Origin: Numida meleagris
Taxonomy: Eukaryota > Chordata > Aves > Galliformes > Numididae
Assembly (NCBI RefSeq): GCF_002078875.1
Contig: NC_034438.1
Span: forward strand, 18,257,497-18,321,496
DNA: 64,000 bases
Direction of reading: 5' to 3'
Shown piece after piece: positions 41,101 through 57,510 of the stretch (the stretch's first letter is position 1; the number at the start of each line of letters is the position of its first letter). The notes under the pieces were generated by a model that did no database searches, had not been told where the DNA came from, and saw only the letters and a program-made list of their open reading frames with translations. The position numbers were made by a program, and so were the translations under genes.

Positions 41101-41207
41101 TTTTCATTTATTTTTAAGTGGCTTTAGGAAAGCAAACCTGCAAGATGTACACCAGGATGAAGCAAGGGATGTTAAGTTGTACTGTAAAAAGAGTGGACAT
41201 AAATGCT
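38119..41207. other. Intergenic, immediately downstream of PLK2
   Basis: One CR1 fragment (39550-39687) and otherwise unremarkable AT-rich DNA. A second gene-strand AATAAA at 41107-41112 could extend the PLK2 3' UTR slightly. Confidence 0.6.
39550..39687 (-). mobile_element. CR1 3' fragment, about 138 bp
   Basis: Reverse CR1: 'tcatagaatggcctgggttg', 'aaaaggacctcaaagatcat', 'tggccttgaatgcctccagg'. It is 5'-truncated right after the 'cagggacgag' block. Confidence 0.9.
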
Positions 41208-41822
41208 TCAGGTTTTCCATTCACTTTATTTCCAACAGAATTATATTCAAAATGTCGAGGTCCAAAAAAAAAAAAAAGTAGTGTAATAAATACTTCACTT
41301 TGGGCTGTAATAAATAAAAAAAGTTATTAACAAGGAATGCACTTTGCCAGCCACAAGTGTGGGTAGTTTCTGGAAAAAAAAAAAAAAATTGGGGGGAAAA
41401 AAAAAAAACATATGGCCATAGTTCACAGTTAAGCAGCCAGAAGCTGCTTATTACAGCTATTCCACAACCATGGAGCTCGCCCTTCCCTCCCTTTCCAGAT
41501 GCATATTCACAGTTTAACTCCATCAAAAATGCTCTCTTATAGGGGAGCAAGAAGTCACACTCTGCTCAGAATTCAGGTCAAAAATATCTTTAACACACAC
41601 ATGAAGCAAGGAAAACTACGGTCCGAAGAACTCCTTGTCACACCATTTTAGTCCAACAGTAGGTTCAGGCGTCTGTAACAGAAGCGTGCCCAGCACACTA
41701 TGACAGTCAAGTTTTCGTACCACCACATATCCCCATTATCAACATACTAGTTGCTTCAGTATCCCCACTGTATATTTCACAGTGAACAAGAGGGTCCGTT
41801 TGGTTTAACGGAGTCAGTCCCT
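41208..41822 (-). other. PLK2: PLK2 3' untranslated region (end approximate)
   Basis: Runs from the stop codon to an inferred cleavage point 10-25 nt beyond AATAAA (41225-41230). In the RNA sense it carries three long U runs: 12 U (41397-41408) and 15 U (41374-41388) separated by six C and AA, and 14 U (41264-41277). It also carries two AUUUA pentamers at 41311-41315 and 41287-41291, inside UAUUUAUU-like contexts. AU-rich 3' ends of this type are typical of short-lived immediate-early mRNAs. The exact 3' end is inferred. Confidence 0.75.
41225..41230 (-). terminator. PLK2: PLK2 polyadenylation signal AATAAA
   Basis: Plus-strand TTTATT reads AATAAA on the gene strand, in the context GGAAATAAAGTGAA, about 595 nt after the stop codon. 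It is the first canonical hexamer downstream of the stop. A second AATAAA at 41107-41112 could serve as a distal site. Confidence 0.75.
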
Positions 41823-47130
<5,308 letters not shown>

Positions 47131-47206
47131 CTCCGCACCGCCGTCCCGCCCGTCTCCCACCTGCCGCTCCCCACCACTCCCCTCACCGCTCCCGACGCGC
47201 TCCCAG
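47131..47206 (-). other. PLK2: PLK2 5' UTR (start inferred from TATA box)
   Basis: GC-rich leader of about 75 nt with no upstream ATG. The frame remains open upstream of the ATG, so a non-AUG N-terminal extension cannot be excluded, but conservation starts at MELLRTI. Confidence 0.6.
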
Positions 47207-47229
47207 CTCCGACGGGCGCCCAGCTCACG

Positions 47230-47235
47230 CTTATA
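47230..47235 (-). promoter_or_regulatory. PLK2: PLK2 TATA box (TATAAG)
   Basis: On the gene strand the context is GCGATATAAGCGTG, about 100 nt upstream of the start codon. A transcription start about 30 nt downstream (near 47205) would give a 5' UTR of about 75 nt without upstream ATG. A TATA box inside a CpG island fits an inducible immediate-early gene. Confidence 0.7.
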
Positions 47236-47247
47236 TCGCGGGGAAGG

Positions 47248-47298
47248 CCCCGCCCCGCCGAGTGGGCTGGCCCCGCCCCGCGGCTCAGCCCCGCCTCC
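47248..47298 (-). promoter_or_regulatory. PLK2: Cluster of GC boxes upstream of the PLK2 TATA box
   Basis: Three CCCCGCC motifs on the plus strand (47248-47259, 47271-47279, 47289-47298) read as GGGCGGGG-type Sp1/KLF sites on the gene strand, 13-70 nt upstream of the TATA box. Confidence 0.65.
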
Positions 47299-47610
47299 TT
47301 CTGCCCAGAACGGCCCGGCCCGGCGCGGAGCTCCGGGCGAAACCCGGCGCTAGCTGCGGGGGTTTTGCGCGGGACGTGACGGCCGCCCGCGGCCACCCCC
47401 GGCGGGAACGCGGCGAAGGGAAGGGCAGCGCTGGGCGCGTCTTACTGCCCCGGCCGTGGCTCACACGGGGAGCCCTCCCCAGCGACGTCCCCAGGCTCTC
47501 GGAGCTGTCTGACCACAGGACAGGGGCAGGCAGCACTGACGTTTTGTTTTCACGGACAGAGACGTTTCTTCAGACATCCCAAACGCACCTCTAAGGCAGC
47601 GGTACTTTTG

Positions 47611-47620
47611 CCATATAGGG
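47611..47620. promoter_or_regulatory. CArG-like box upstream of PLK2
   Basis: CCATATAGGG (gene strand CCCTATATGG) fits the SRF consensus CC(A/T)6GG with one mismatch, about 405 nt upstream of the inferred start. SRF sites are usual in serum-inducible promoters, so the position is plausible. One mismatch leaves it uncertain. Confidence 0.4.
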
Positions 47621-50269
47621 CAGCCCTCGTCTGTTAGTCAGGCTGCAGAATGACTGCATTCATTTTGTACTGAACGTGCAGGCTGCCCTGGGCAGATGGT
47701 CACATCCCGGTTGCTCCTTTTTTTTTTTTTTTTTTTTCCAGAGATACTTCAAGTACCACATCCCATTCTCTTCTTCCTCCGGACACCTCCTCCCGGCAGC
47801 CCGGAGCTTTTCCCCACCAGAAGTCGCTTGCAGCGCATGGCACCGAAAGGGTGCAGCTGGGGGCAGGAGGACAGCCGCTGGGAAGCACCTCCTGCTGCAG
47901 CACACTCTCCCCACTTCCAGGACGCTGCTTTGCAGCTGACATTAAAATTTCTCCCTGCTTCACATCAGACAGTGGGGAGCACAGTCCTCGGTCTTTGATA
48001 CAGATGTCTGAATAGGAATGGTCCTTGAAGAGTGTAGGGTGCGCATGAGAGAAAAGTTTTAAAGTGTGAAAGTTCTGCATTTCCTTCATTCTGGAAGTGC
48101 AAAACTTGCAAAGTTCCTTGGTTGCTGTACATTTCTGAAAACGTGTTTGCTTGTTGGTACACGCTGGGAGTACTGCTCACATACACTGCTGGTAAAAACA
48201 GAAGTCCAGTTAATTCAGTACTGATTAATATCTGAGCACATGACCGTGTAAAAGAGCGTGATATCTTTCCCTGAGCTTTTCTTCTTTCAGATCTTAAAAT
48301 AACAGTAATATACAATAATTATACAGTGTCAACAGCAGTACATGTTTTCTCAGAAATCCCCAGAAAGAAAAAAAAAAGTGAAAATAAATATTTATGTTTT
48401 TCTAGATAGGTATTACTTTATGAAGGTAGTGCTTGAGTACACATACACTTGACTGTGTGCACTCTACACAGTCTGCCCATCTTCTGGTAGGTTCTGGCCA
48501 TGTGTTTCTCCTGCAAAGAGGTCTCTTTCTTCATACCTCTCTCTGCGAATTCATGATAGTATTGTTAGAATTTAGCCAAAGGGGTAGGGGACAAAAAAAG
48601 GAATAAGGAAAAGATACCCAGGCTTCACTCCTCAGTTCTGTGACAACTTTTCCCTTAGCCTCACACCAATTGGCTTCCCAGGCCAACAGTATTTCCATCG
48701 CACAATTTAACTTTTTCCAAATTATTATAAGTAATTGAAAAATAAGTTGCTTAATGTAAAAATAATTTCACGGTGCTTTGTTTTCTGTCAGCTAAGTTGC
48801 TTTGGTCTGCTGTGCTGGGAGGCATATGGGAGAAGAGGACGACAGCCGCGATGGAAGTGCACGTTTTCCCTCCACTGGAAAGGAGTGGTACTACACATGG
48901 CAAAAAAAAGCAAGTTTAAGGAAAACAGGCTTTGTCACGAAAAGGGGAGACTGTTAAAGATATATTTTAAGAGGACGTGCACATATGCTTAGAGCTGAAT
49001 ACAAAGAGTGTTCTGCTAAACCAGGTTAGCACTATTTATTCTCATGCACTTTGCTGAAGCAAAGTCTTTAAGCACTGTTTCCTCTAACATTCCCCTCAAG
49101 GCGCCAAGCTTACCATGCTATTCATTGAGTCCTCACAAAGAAAAAGATCTTGCAAAAATTAGGATTTTTGAGAGCGTTCTTAAACCCATTGATGAATTGT
49201 GTTTCTGCCCTTTCCTGCCTCTGAACCTCTTACTTCATCTTTCCTTCTGTCCCGTCTTCCCACTACCTATCAAGTTCTGCCCTCAGGGAGCTCCTCAGGG
49301 AACTGTAGGCACTAAGCTCAGTACATAACTGCTGTGGAGGTCTCTAAAAGCCCATGCATTGACAATTATATTTCTAGCTTCTGTGAAGAGCTACCGCATA
49401 TTTTGAAATCAATATATTTCACTTTTCCTTTTAAAACTGGATGAAATAGTCAACATTAACACAAGGACTTAAAAATGACTTGGGTATTTTAGAAGAGAAA
49501 TCCATTCTAGCTAGAGTTCTGTAATTTATTTTGTCTCCAAGTTACACCAACATTGTCCCCAAGTATACCTGCAGCCTGCATGAGAAGCTCATCTGCAGGA
49601 TTGGCAGAAGCTTTCCAGCTCTATCAGTATGCAAACTGCAGTTACTCTACCAAGAAGCAAGGCAACGTAACACAAACCCAGGCTTTAGCATTCTGTCTCT
49701 GGTTCCAGAAAACAAGTAATCCCTCATACCAACAGCTTCACTCTCACAGACACGCATAGCCTTTCCATAAAGCCTGATTATCACGGGACTTGGAAGCCTG
49801 GACAGACATAAATCTCTGGGTCAGGTGAGGAATGGGAATTTTCAGAGTTGCAACTGGCCTAATTACAGGCTTGTAGCTAGCCACTATGGCTGCTCTGGGA
49901 AGGTCTAGGCAGGAACTGCTTGTTCTTACCTGGAGTTTGGGAAAACAGGAGTTTCAGAGCTTACATTTCCAGAAAGCAGTGTGTCCAGTCCCTGCATATT
50001 ACAGAGCCATGGCACCTGGGGTCAGGACCATGAATGTGATGAGATACCAAAGTTCTTATTTGAAGTCAGTGTCAGACAAGCCGCCTGGCCTACAGGTTGT
50101 CTAAAACCTGAACTTCCTTCCTCCACTGCCAAATAGGCTTTTCCTTCAGATGTTACAGCCCATAGGCAAGCAAATCGCTGCTGAGTTTGAGTGCTAAAAT
50201 GGAGTTAAGGAAAATGAAGGCCTTTGAAAATAAAAGGTGAAAGATAACATTTCCATCAAAGCTTTCAGA

Positions 50270-50460
50270 AAGTTTTCTCGGGTGTTCCGTTTGTTTTCTC
50301 TTTGGGGGTTACCACCGGGCTGTTCGTATTTCCATAGCCGTGCCATCGCACCCGCCAGCAGCCCGGCCCCGCACAGCCCCCGAGCCGATTCTGCCGCCCC
50401 GCAGCCGGTCACGGAGTGCCCTCCTCTGGGCAAGCCGGGATATGACAGTCTGTTCAAAAG
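50270..50460. promoter_or_regulatory. Small CpG-rich patch upstream of PLK2
   Basis: About 190 bp with many CpG (for example gccgtgccatcgcacccgcc and gagccgattctgccgccccg), in a background nearly devoid of CpG, about 3.1 kb upstream of the PLK2 start. No TATA box or convincing ORF on either strand. Could be a distal promoter of a non-coding transcript, an unmethylated enhancer or a fragment of a GC-rich repeat. Confidence 0.4.
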
Positions 50461-52831
50461 GGCGTTCTGCTTAGAGATGCAAAGCAGTGAGCCCCACGAA
50501 GGATTTTTCACTTGAATGTATACCATACGAAAGATAAAGTATACCTTATTTTTAGAAAATCAGTATATGGAAACACTTATTAAAACGGTGGCTTTTACAG
50601 CTCCAGGGTCCTCTGTGACTTGCCAGAAGAGATGGCAGTTATGTCTGAAGCAACTGACGCAAATCTCACTGTATTTTGGTGACTGAGTCTCAACTTCTCT
50701 TGCCTCTTCCTCTGCCCCATCCCCTTCATTTCATTCTCTAGTTCAACCTCTTCTACCCCAGCAGCTCCGCACCACCCTTCCTCCACCACTCCAGAGAGCG
50801 CTTTGCATTCTGCTTTTATGTTCCACTCTTCTCCAGGTCACCATATGTTGTGCTTCCAGTAAGGTACTCAAAGCCTGTAGAAGGCATGGGAATTGAGCAC
50901 GGCACAGAACAAAACCTTTGATCTGATGCTGCCATGCAGTTCATTGATGTGTCATTCCCTTGCAGAGTTTCAGTGTCACAGATCATCCTTCCACATAGAT
51001 ATGACTCATTTTTCCTCCCTAACTTACTGCAGAGCTAGCGCAAAGAACTTGCTTCAGCTGTAATTCATATATTTTCATTTCCTTTGTTTGAAGCTTGGCA
51101 AAGCTTCCAAAGACCTGAATTCTCTCACAGTTCCTTTTGGAGTGATCAACCAATTAAAAAGCAGGCAGGCCACCAAAAGTTTAAGACAGTCATAAGTTTT
51201 CCCAGAAAATCTCCAAAAAAGCGGGTACTTGGCCCAGTGGGTCACAGACTGTGCAAGTGTTTGGCAAGGAGAGTAGCTCTGTTCCGACCATGCCGATTCT
51301 GCGTGAGTTCCCAGGCCTGGCAGGAAAGCAGAGCTGCAGCTGAGGTGGTGATAGGTTCCTGTATTAGGTCCCCAAATACAAGGGGTTTTATTTTGGCTTT
51401 ATGTGCTCAGGATAAATTGGTGTCTCTGAAAGGTGCAGAGATTGAGTACAGGCAGATAAATGGAAGCAGTGTAGTGTCCAGTCAAGTGTCAGACTGTGCC
51501 AAGGAAAGACTGCTTTCTCTCATCCCTTAATGCTCTCACACTCTTTCCCTGTGCTACTTGGGGTGAGTAATGGCTCACAGCTTGATTTCAGGCACTAGCC
51601 CATGCTCTCAGCAAAGTGCAGTAATGCCTTCACACACCCTACTTTTATGAGTGAGGTCAGACCACAAGTTTGCACATTGTGGTATTTTACACATTTTGCT
51701 TTTTGAGTTTGACTTGTTTTTCTTGTACATATCAGATGAAAAGAAGATTACAGCAACCTCAAAGCTCTTAGTACTGAAAGGTGAAGGCCTTTGCTTCTGC
51801 CCCTAGAAGTTGATCAATTTTGTTATTTTTCTAAGCTTTACAAGGTTATTATCTGAGGATGTGTTTGCACAAACAATACTGTCAGATACAGTTTCCTTCA
51901 CTGAAGGACCATACAACCTCCATTCTTCCCCAAGCATTGCAAGGTAGACAGTTAAGGGTGCCAACTGTATTACCCATCCTTAAAAAACAGTTTAACCTTA
52001 TGATACAAACACTTGAGAATATTCATGCAGTGTCCTGTAGAATTATGCTCCCTCTGCCTGCAATGTGAGGGCTCCTATGTACCCACTTAGCCAAAAAATA
52101 CCATAAAAGACCACAAGCCATTTAGCGAGATACCCTGACACTATAGTCACCTCTTCTGCCTGCAGCAGCTTATTCCAGTTACGGCTTTTGCTGACATTGG
52201 TGATTTTCAGCATGCTAGTGAAGGTGTTAGGAACTTCATGAGACCAAGATTTAAGATGGTGCATGCTAATGATATAGTGGTTATACCCAGAATTCGACTG
52301 TCTCCAATATAAAAGACTGCTAGACCTGTTATACAACTGCATCACTCACGCAGAAGGAACAAAGATCTGTGTGATGGTAAAGCATCATGCCCGGTATTAG
52401 AGACACTTGGCTTCAAACCTGAGGAACAATCAGAGTAGTGTTTTGTGCCCTAAAAGAACCGTCTTGATTCTTTTGCTTTTGTAGCCCTTCTCAAAGCCCA
52501 AATATCTTAAACATAAAGCCTCCTTGTTAAAGAAAATAATGCCAAAGAATAGTCAAAATCCTCTAAACAGAACAAAGATTTCAGTACTTCAGTCAGTTAA
52601 TTTCCCTTCCTGTTCTCCTTTCCAATTTTCCGTCTTCAGTGGCTGCAGGACACAGGACAGGAATGTTTCTTAGCAGTTAATCTTGATGTTTGTTTTCTTA
52701 CTATGGGTAGGAAAGTATTTTCCTGAATCCACAGAGAAGAAGTCAGTGTTACTGGTGCTCAGATTGCACGGACAACACAAAAACAGAGTTATGAGATAAA
52801 TGGGGCAAAGAGCCCGTAGCCAGGTTATTAT

Positions 52832-53104
52832 AACACAGCTTAGGTTGAAGGAGACCTTGAAGATCATTTAGTTTCAACCTCCCCTTCCATAAGCAGGGCT
52901 GCCCCCCACCAGCTCAGGCTGCCCAGGACCCCACCCAACCTGGCCTTGAATATCTCCAGGGATGGGGCACTCACAGCTTCTCTGGGCAGCCTGTGCCAGC
53001 ACCTCGCCAATCTATCACTATCAGACCATGTAAAAAGTTAGTCCCTGCTCCTGCTTGTAAGCTCCCAAATCTGCAGCTCCCAATTATCTGTCTTCAAGAT
53101 ACTC
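52832..53104 (-). mobile_element. CR1 fragment abutting a second CR1
   Basis: Reverse CR1 lacking its octamer end. It starts 'aacacagcttaggttgaagg' and runs through 'gctcaggctgcccaggaccc' and 'gggatggggcactcacagct' to 'gtccctgctcctgcttgtaa'. The next CR1 begins at 53105 with no unique DNA between them. Confidence 0.88.
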
Positions 53105-53730
53105 CATAGAATCATAGAAAGGCCTGGGTTGAAAAGGACCATAATGATCACCAACCACTAGATCAGGCTGCCCATAGCCATGTCCAGCCTGGCCTTGAAT
53201 GCCTCCAGGGATGGGGCATCCACAACCAGCTTGGGCAACCTGTTCCAGTGCGACACCACCCTGAGTGAAACACTTCCTCCTAATATCTAACCTAAATCTC
53301 CCTGTATCAGTTTAAAACCATTCCCCCTTGTCCTATCACTATCTACCCATGTAAACAGTCATACCCCCTCCTGTTTATATGGTCCCTTCAAGCATTGGAA
53401 AGCCACAATGAGGTCTCCCTGGAGCCTTCTCTTCCCCAAACTAAACAAGCTCAGTTCCCTCAACCTTTGCTCATAGGAGAGGTGCTCTAGCCCTCTGATC
53501 ATCTTGGTCGCCCTCCTCTGGACCCATTCCAAGAGCTCTGTGTCTTTCTTGTGCTGGGAGCCCCAGGCCTGGACACAGTACTACAGATGGGGCTTCACAA
53601 GAGCTGAGTAGAGGGGGACAATCACCTCCCTCTCCCTGCTGACCACTCCTCTTTTAATGCAGCCCAGAACATAGTTGGCCTTCCGGGCTGCAAGCGCATG
53701 CCGCTGGCTCATGTCCAACTTCTCCAGAAT
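53105..53730 (-). mobile_element. CR1 retrotransposon, about 625 bp, longest copy here
   Basis: Reverse CR1 with an intact octamer end (catagaatcatagaaaggcc). It runs through 'cctggccttgaatgcctcca', 'cttcctcctaatatctaacc', 'gccctcctctggacccattc' and 'aacatagttggccttccggg' to 'ctggctcatgtccaacttct'. Better preserved than the copy at 52832, so probably younger. 5'-truncated, as CR1 copies normally are. Confidence 0.93.
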
Positions 53731-56071
53731 AACTGTATCTGTTTTTCCATGTACATATTACCAGTAACCAGACATGTACAGGCTACTTCTTATATTCTAT
53801 AAACATGGTGCTCAGAAAAGGAAATCAGGTATTTAGGAGACTGAAGGGATTTGTTTCCCTGTTTTCTACAATGAAGTATGCTTGCAAAGCAATACAGCAA
53901 CAAATAACTAAATGCTCTGGCACGCAGGAATACAAATCAGTATTTATAATCCTTAACTGTTGCCTGTAATGTTCAAATTCAGCAAGCCAGTGTCTATCCC
54001 ATGCATGCGGTGATCTTGAGGAGTTTCAGAAAGTTAGAGTTGAATGTAAAAGGTCGATGGCCTACAGAAAACTGGGTTACTTGGTAATTAGATACAAGCC
54101 AGCACTTCCAGCACCGCAGGTACTCCAGAGGCACTTTGCTACACAAGCAAGGCACAGCAGAAGCAATCCTGAGCAGAACAATTGATCAAGTGCTCATAAG
54201 GGAAAAGTGGACTAAAAGCTGCTGCTGTTAGAGCCAAGTGATGCAACTATGTCACCTGTGAAAGACAATATCCTGCACTCTTTTATCCATTGAGATTAAA
54301 CCCAGCTAATGTTTCACTACGGCTTTCCCAGGTTAGAATATTTTTTACATTTATACACATATTTAAAAGTGATTGGCACTACGTTTAGCTTAGTGGAGTA
54401 ACACATGCTGTGACTACTAATCCTAAGTATTAGATCATGTCATTAGGAAACTCTGTGTGCAAAGTCACAGAAAAAAAAAAAATTAAAGCCTCTAATGAAA
54501 GCCATGGTATCTAGGAAATAGAGACAGAAAAGTGACTCTGCTGGCCTCTTTAAGAACAGAAACAACAGCAGGTAGAGGTTAAGACAGGATGGATATAATT
54601 AATGAAAAGCATGCTCTAAATTGCTAGGTGTAATAGTGAAAATCCTATGCTTTTCCAGTAACTCACTTTGATCTGTGCATTCTAGCCTCCTTTTCTGATT
54701 GAAGCTCTTATTGGCATCAACCATCCGGGGAAGGTAGGTAGGTCACTACAGTATTTTCCTACTCCTGCATGTTCCACCAATGGCCATAGGCTTCAGGCAG
54801 TAATAGGATATCTGCTTTTCTAACTAGGTAAGCTGGTACCTTGCACAAAGGAAATTTCCTGTCTGGCATAAAGAAAATGCCAGGGCAAGGTATAAATCCA
54901 GAACTGTGACTAAAAATGACTAAAAATCAGAAGAGTTAACATTGCCTTCCAACTATGGAGAATCTATCTGAGGGTACTTACTGACCCCTCAGACTGACCG
55001 TACACTGGGAATTAAGTAGTGTAAGAACCTTCCCATCATTATAACAGGTGCTTTCATGCATACCCACATTAAGAAGAGAAAGTCAGGAGTTCCAAAAGTG
55101 AAACTGAATATCAAGTTCCACAGCTACATACATACTAAAGCATTTTGTCTAACATGGAGAATGTTTTGACAAACTTTAGTTCTATATAACCTTTGGTTCT
55201 ATATTCAGTGCACATTTTTAATAAGTTTGGGCTGTCTGCTTTTAATGTCCTGTATTGCTTAAAGTGAAATACTTGGTTGTAAGATTTGAGAGCTGTTACT
55301 GTTGGCTCAGACCACAGCAAAAATATTGTGTAACAAGTATATCACATTTATGTCTAAGTACCTCCATAGTATTAGCCCACAGAAAATGCAAGATAACACA
55401 GAGGTACAAGCTCAACTGAAGTTAGAAAAACATAAAAACATGAACAAAATAGTTACAGAGCCAAGAGAAGCTGTGGTACCTGGCAAAGACCAAGCTCTCA
55501 GGAAGGAAGTTAAGTATCAGAAACAAGTTTATCAACAGGGTGTGATAGTGCAGTATACAACATGGATTACTGGACTTTTGAGATGGGTCTGGACTAATTT
55601 TAGCTCATTTCAAGCAGTCTAGAGCACTTCCTTCAGTGAAAGAGCAGCAATGACCTTCACAGTCAACAGTGAGGTTTCTCCTATTGATGTCTGCATATAC
55701 AGCTTTACAAGTTCCTTCTTCTATTTTAGTCTTCCAGGAGGGCTGGTGTGCTGAAATATCTGTTTCTTTTTTTAGACACATCACTTTGAGTAAATAAAAA
55801 AATGTTACCTATCACTGTAAACCTTGACTGGTTTATATTTTTAGATTCTCACAGCATCGATGCTGCCACCACAAGCTTGCTGAGTTTTTTTTTTTTTCCT
55901 CTCCTTACATGGCTCATCACTGCGAGCCTTAAATTACAGTTTTGAAAAAAAGTGGAGTCAAACTTCTGTTTATGACAGGCATGGACATCTTTCAGTCATC
56001 TGTTAAATGGCAACAGAATCCCATGATCAGGATTCCAAGAAACACCCATCTGATAAATAGAACATATTGAG

Positions 56072-56219
56072 GTCTTCAAGAGTGTTCCAGATGGAGGTGT
56101 TGAAGACACAGATGTTGTACTGAGGGACGTGGTTTAGTGGGGAAGTATTGGTGATGGGTGAGTGGTTGGACTGGATGATCTTGGAGGTTTTTTCCAACCT
56201 TAATGATTCTATGATTCTA
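56072..56219 (+). mobile_element. CR1 3' end
   Basis: Forward CR1: 'gatggaggtgttgaagacac', 'ggttggactggatgatcttg', 'ttttccaaccttaatgattc', ending 'tatgattcta'. About 148 bp. Confidence 0.9.
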
Positions 56220-57217
56220 AGGAAATCCTCTAATACTCATTTTCACAAGGCAAACCTATTTCAAAAAATATAATTTTGGTTTCCTGACCTTCAGTTCCTC
56301 AGTGATGGTGTTTCTGAATACATGTACAGCATATAAGGAAATACATCTGCTCCTAGAAGAGCAATAATGGCTGAGATAGGCAGAAAGAGCGTACAACTTT
56401 ACAGTCTAGTGGTTTACTGCCCTTTTGGCACTCAGAATGGCTGTTTACACTTCTGTGTGCTTTGCTAAAAGCAGGAGAAGGTCAGCTAAGTGGAAAACAA
56501 TGTGGTGAGTTGTTTTGTAGCTACATTAGAGTGCTTTAAAAAGATGTATTGAGACATTAAATATACATAGCTACTGAAAGTGAAACAGACATTTTCAAAC
56601 ACGCTTCAGTCCCCTGCAGAGAACTGTATCAAAAACTCACTTAGAGCCGTCCTGGGTTCAGTTAGACTGGCCCCCAAGCGTGCCTTTGCGGGAAGAAACA
56701 GAGAGGATAAACTATATCTAGGGCTCTGATCAAGAAGTACAGTTCCTCAGGCCTGTAAGCATTAAGAGCTACAGACTTTAGTGGACTTTGCTAGACTTGG
56801 ACATACTTTCTTCCCCATTACTCAGGGAATGGAAATGTTTGTCATGAGTCTGCCAAGAATTCCTTGTCCTGCATGGAGTTGACCATGCCCAGGAATACTT
56901 ACTGAACACATCAGAGGACTTCTTCGTATTTGCAAGCACAGACCTAATTTAGACTAAGAAACTGTTTTCTTATGTCTCCATTCCCAATAAAATGTTCCTA
57001 GTTAACAGACTTTTCAGTGATACAGTTTCATCACAGGTGAGAACAAAGAGCTGACCAAAACGAAGAATAAACCAGACTGTACTATACTCCTTTCTGAAGA
57101 AAGTATGGAAAGAGCATCTGGATTTTCATTAGACTGACATAAATATATTTTTGGTAAAGGAATGACTTGGATATTAGGACTTCTTCACTAGAAAAGATCG
57201 TAGAAAGCTTTGGGAAT

Positions 57218-57455
57218 AATCATAGAATGGCTTGGGTTGGAAGGGACCTCAAGGATCATCAAGTTCCAACCTCCTTGCCACAGGCAGGGTTGCCAGTCAC
57301 TACACTAAGTACTAGAGCAGATTGCCCAGGGCTGCATCCAACCTGGCCTTAAACACCTCCAGGGACGGAGCAACCACAACTTCTCTGGGCAACCTGTTCC
57401 AGCACCTCACCACTTTCAATAGTGATAATAATTATCCCCTAATATTTTCCTGCTC
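57218..57455 (-). mobile_element. CR1 3' fragment next to a poly-C run
   Basis: Reverse CR1: 'aatcatagaatggcttgggt', 'ccaacctggccttaaacacc', 'tctctgggcaacctgttcca', fading into 'cccctaatattttcctgctc'. The 29-C homopolymer starts 27 bp beyond its end. Confidence 0.9.
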
Positions 57456-57481
57456 CCTCCACTTGTGAGGGTTTCTTCATT

Positions 57482-57510
57482 CCCCCCCCCCCCCCCCCCC
57501 CCCCCCCCCC
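57482..57510. repeat. Uninterrupted run of 29 C
   Basis: A pure C homopolymer flanked by ttcttcatt and attcttttag. The complementary G run could fold into a G-quadruplex, and the exact length may be unreliable. Confidence 0.95.

Larger units (their letters stand above)
47481..52831. other. Intergenic, upstream of PLK2
   Basis: Contains the promoter shore (to about 47.95 kb, still GC-rich around a T20 run), the CpG-rich patch at 50.3 kb and the longest unexplained open frame in the flanks (51084-51530 +, 148 codons, no recognised domain, no splice context). No GAPT-like or RAB3C-like coding sequence seen. Confidence 0.55.

Noticed and set aside
47158..47160. Upstream in-frame GTG as the PLK2 start
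   Set aside because: Vertebrate PLK2 proteins begin MELLRTI. The ATG at 47128-47130 has a strong context, and the 10 extra residues have no known counterpart.
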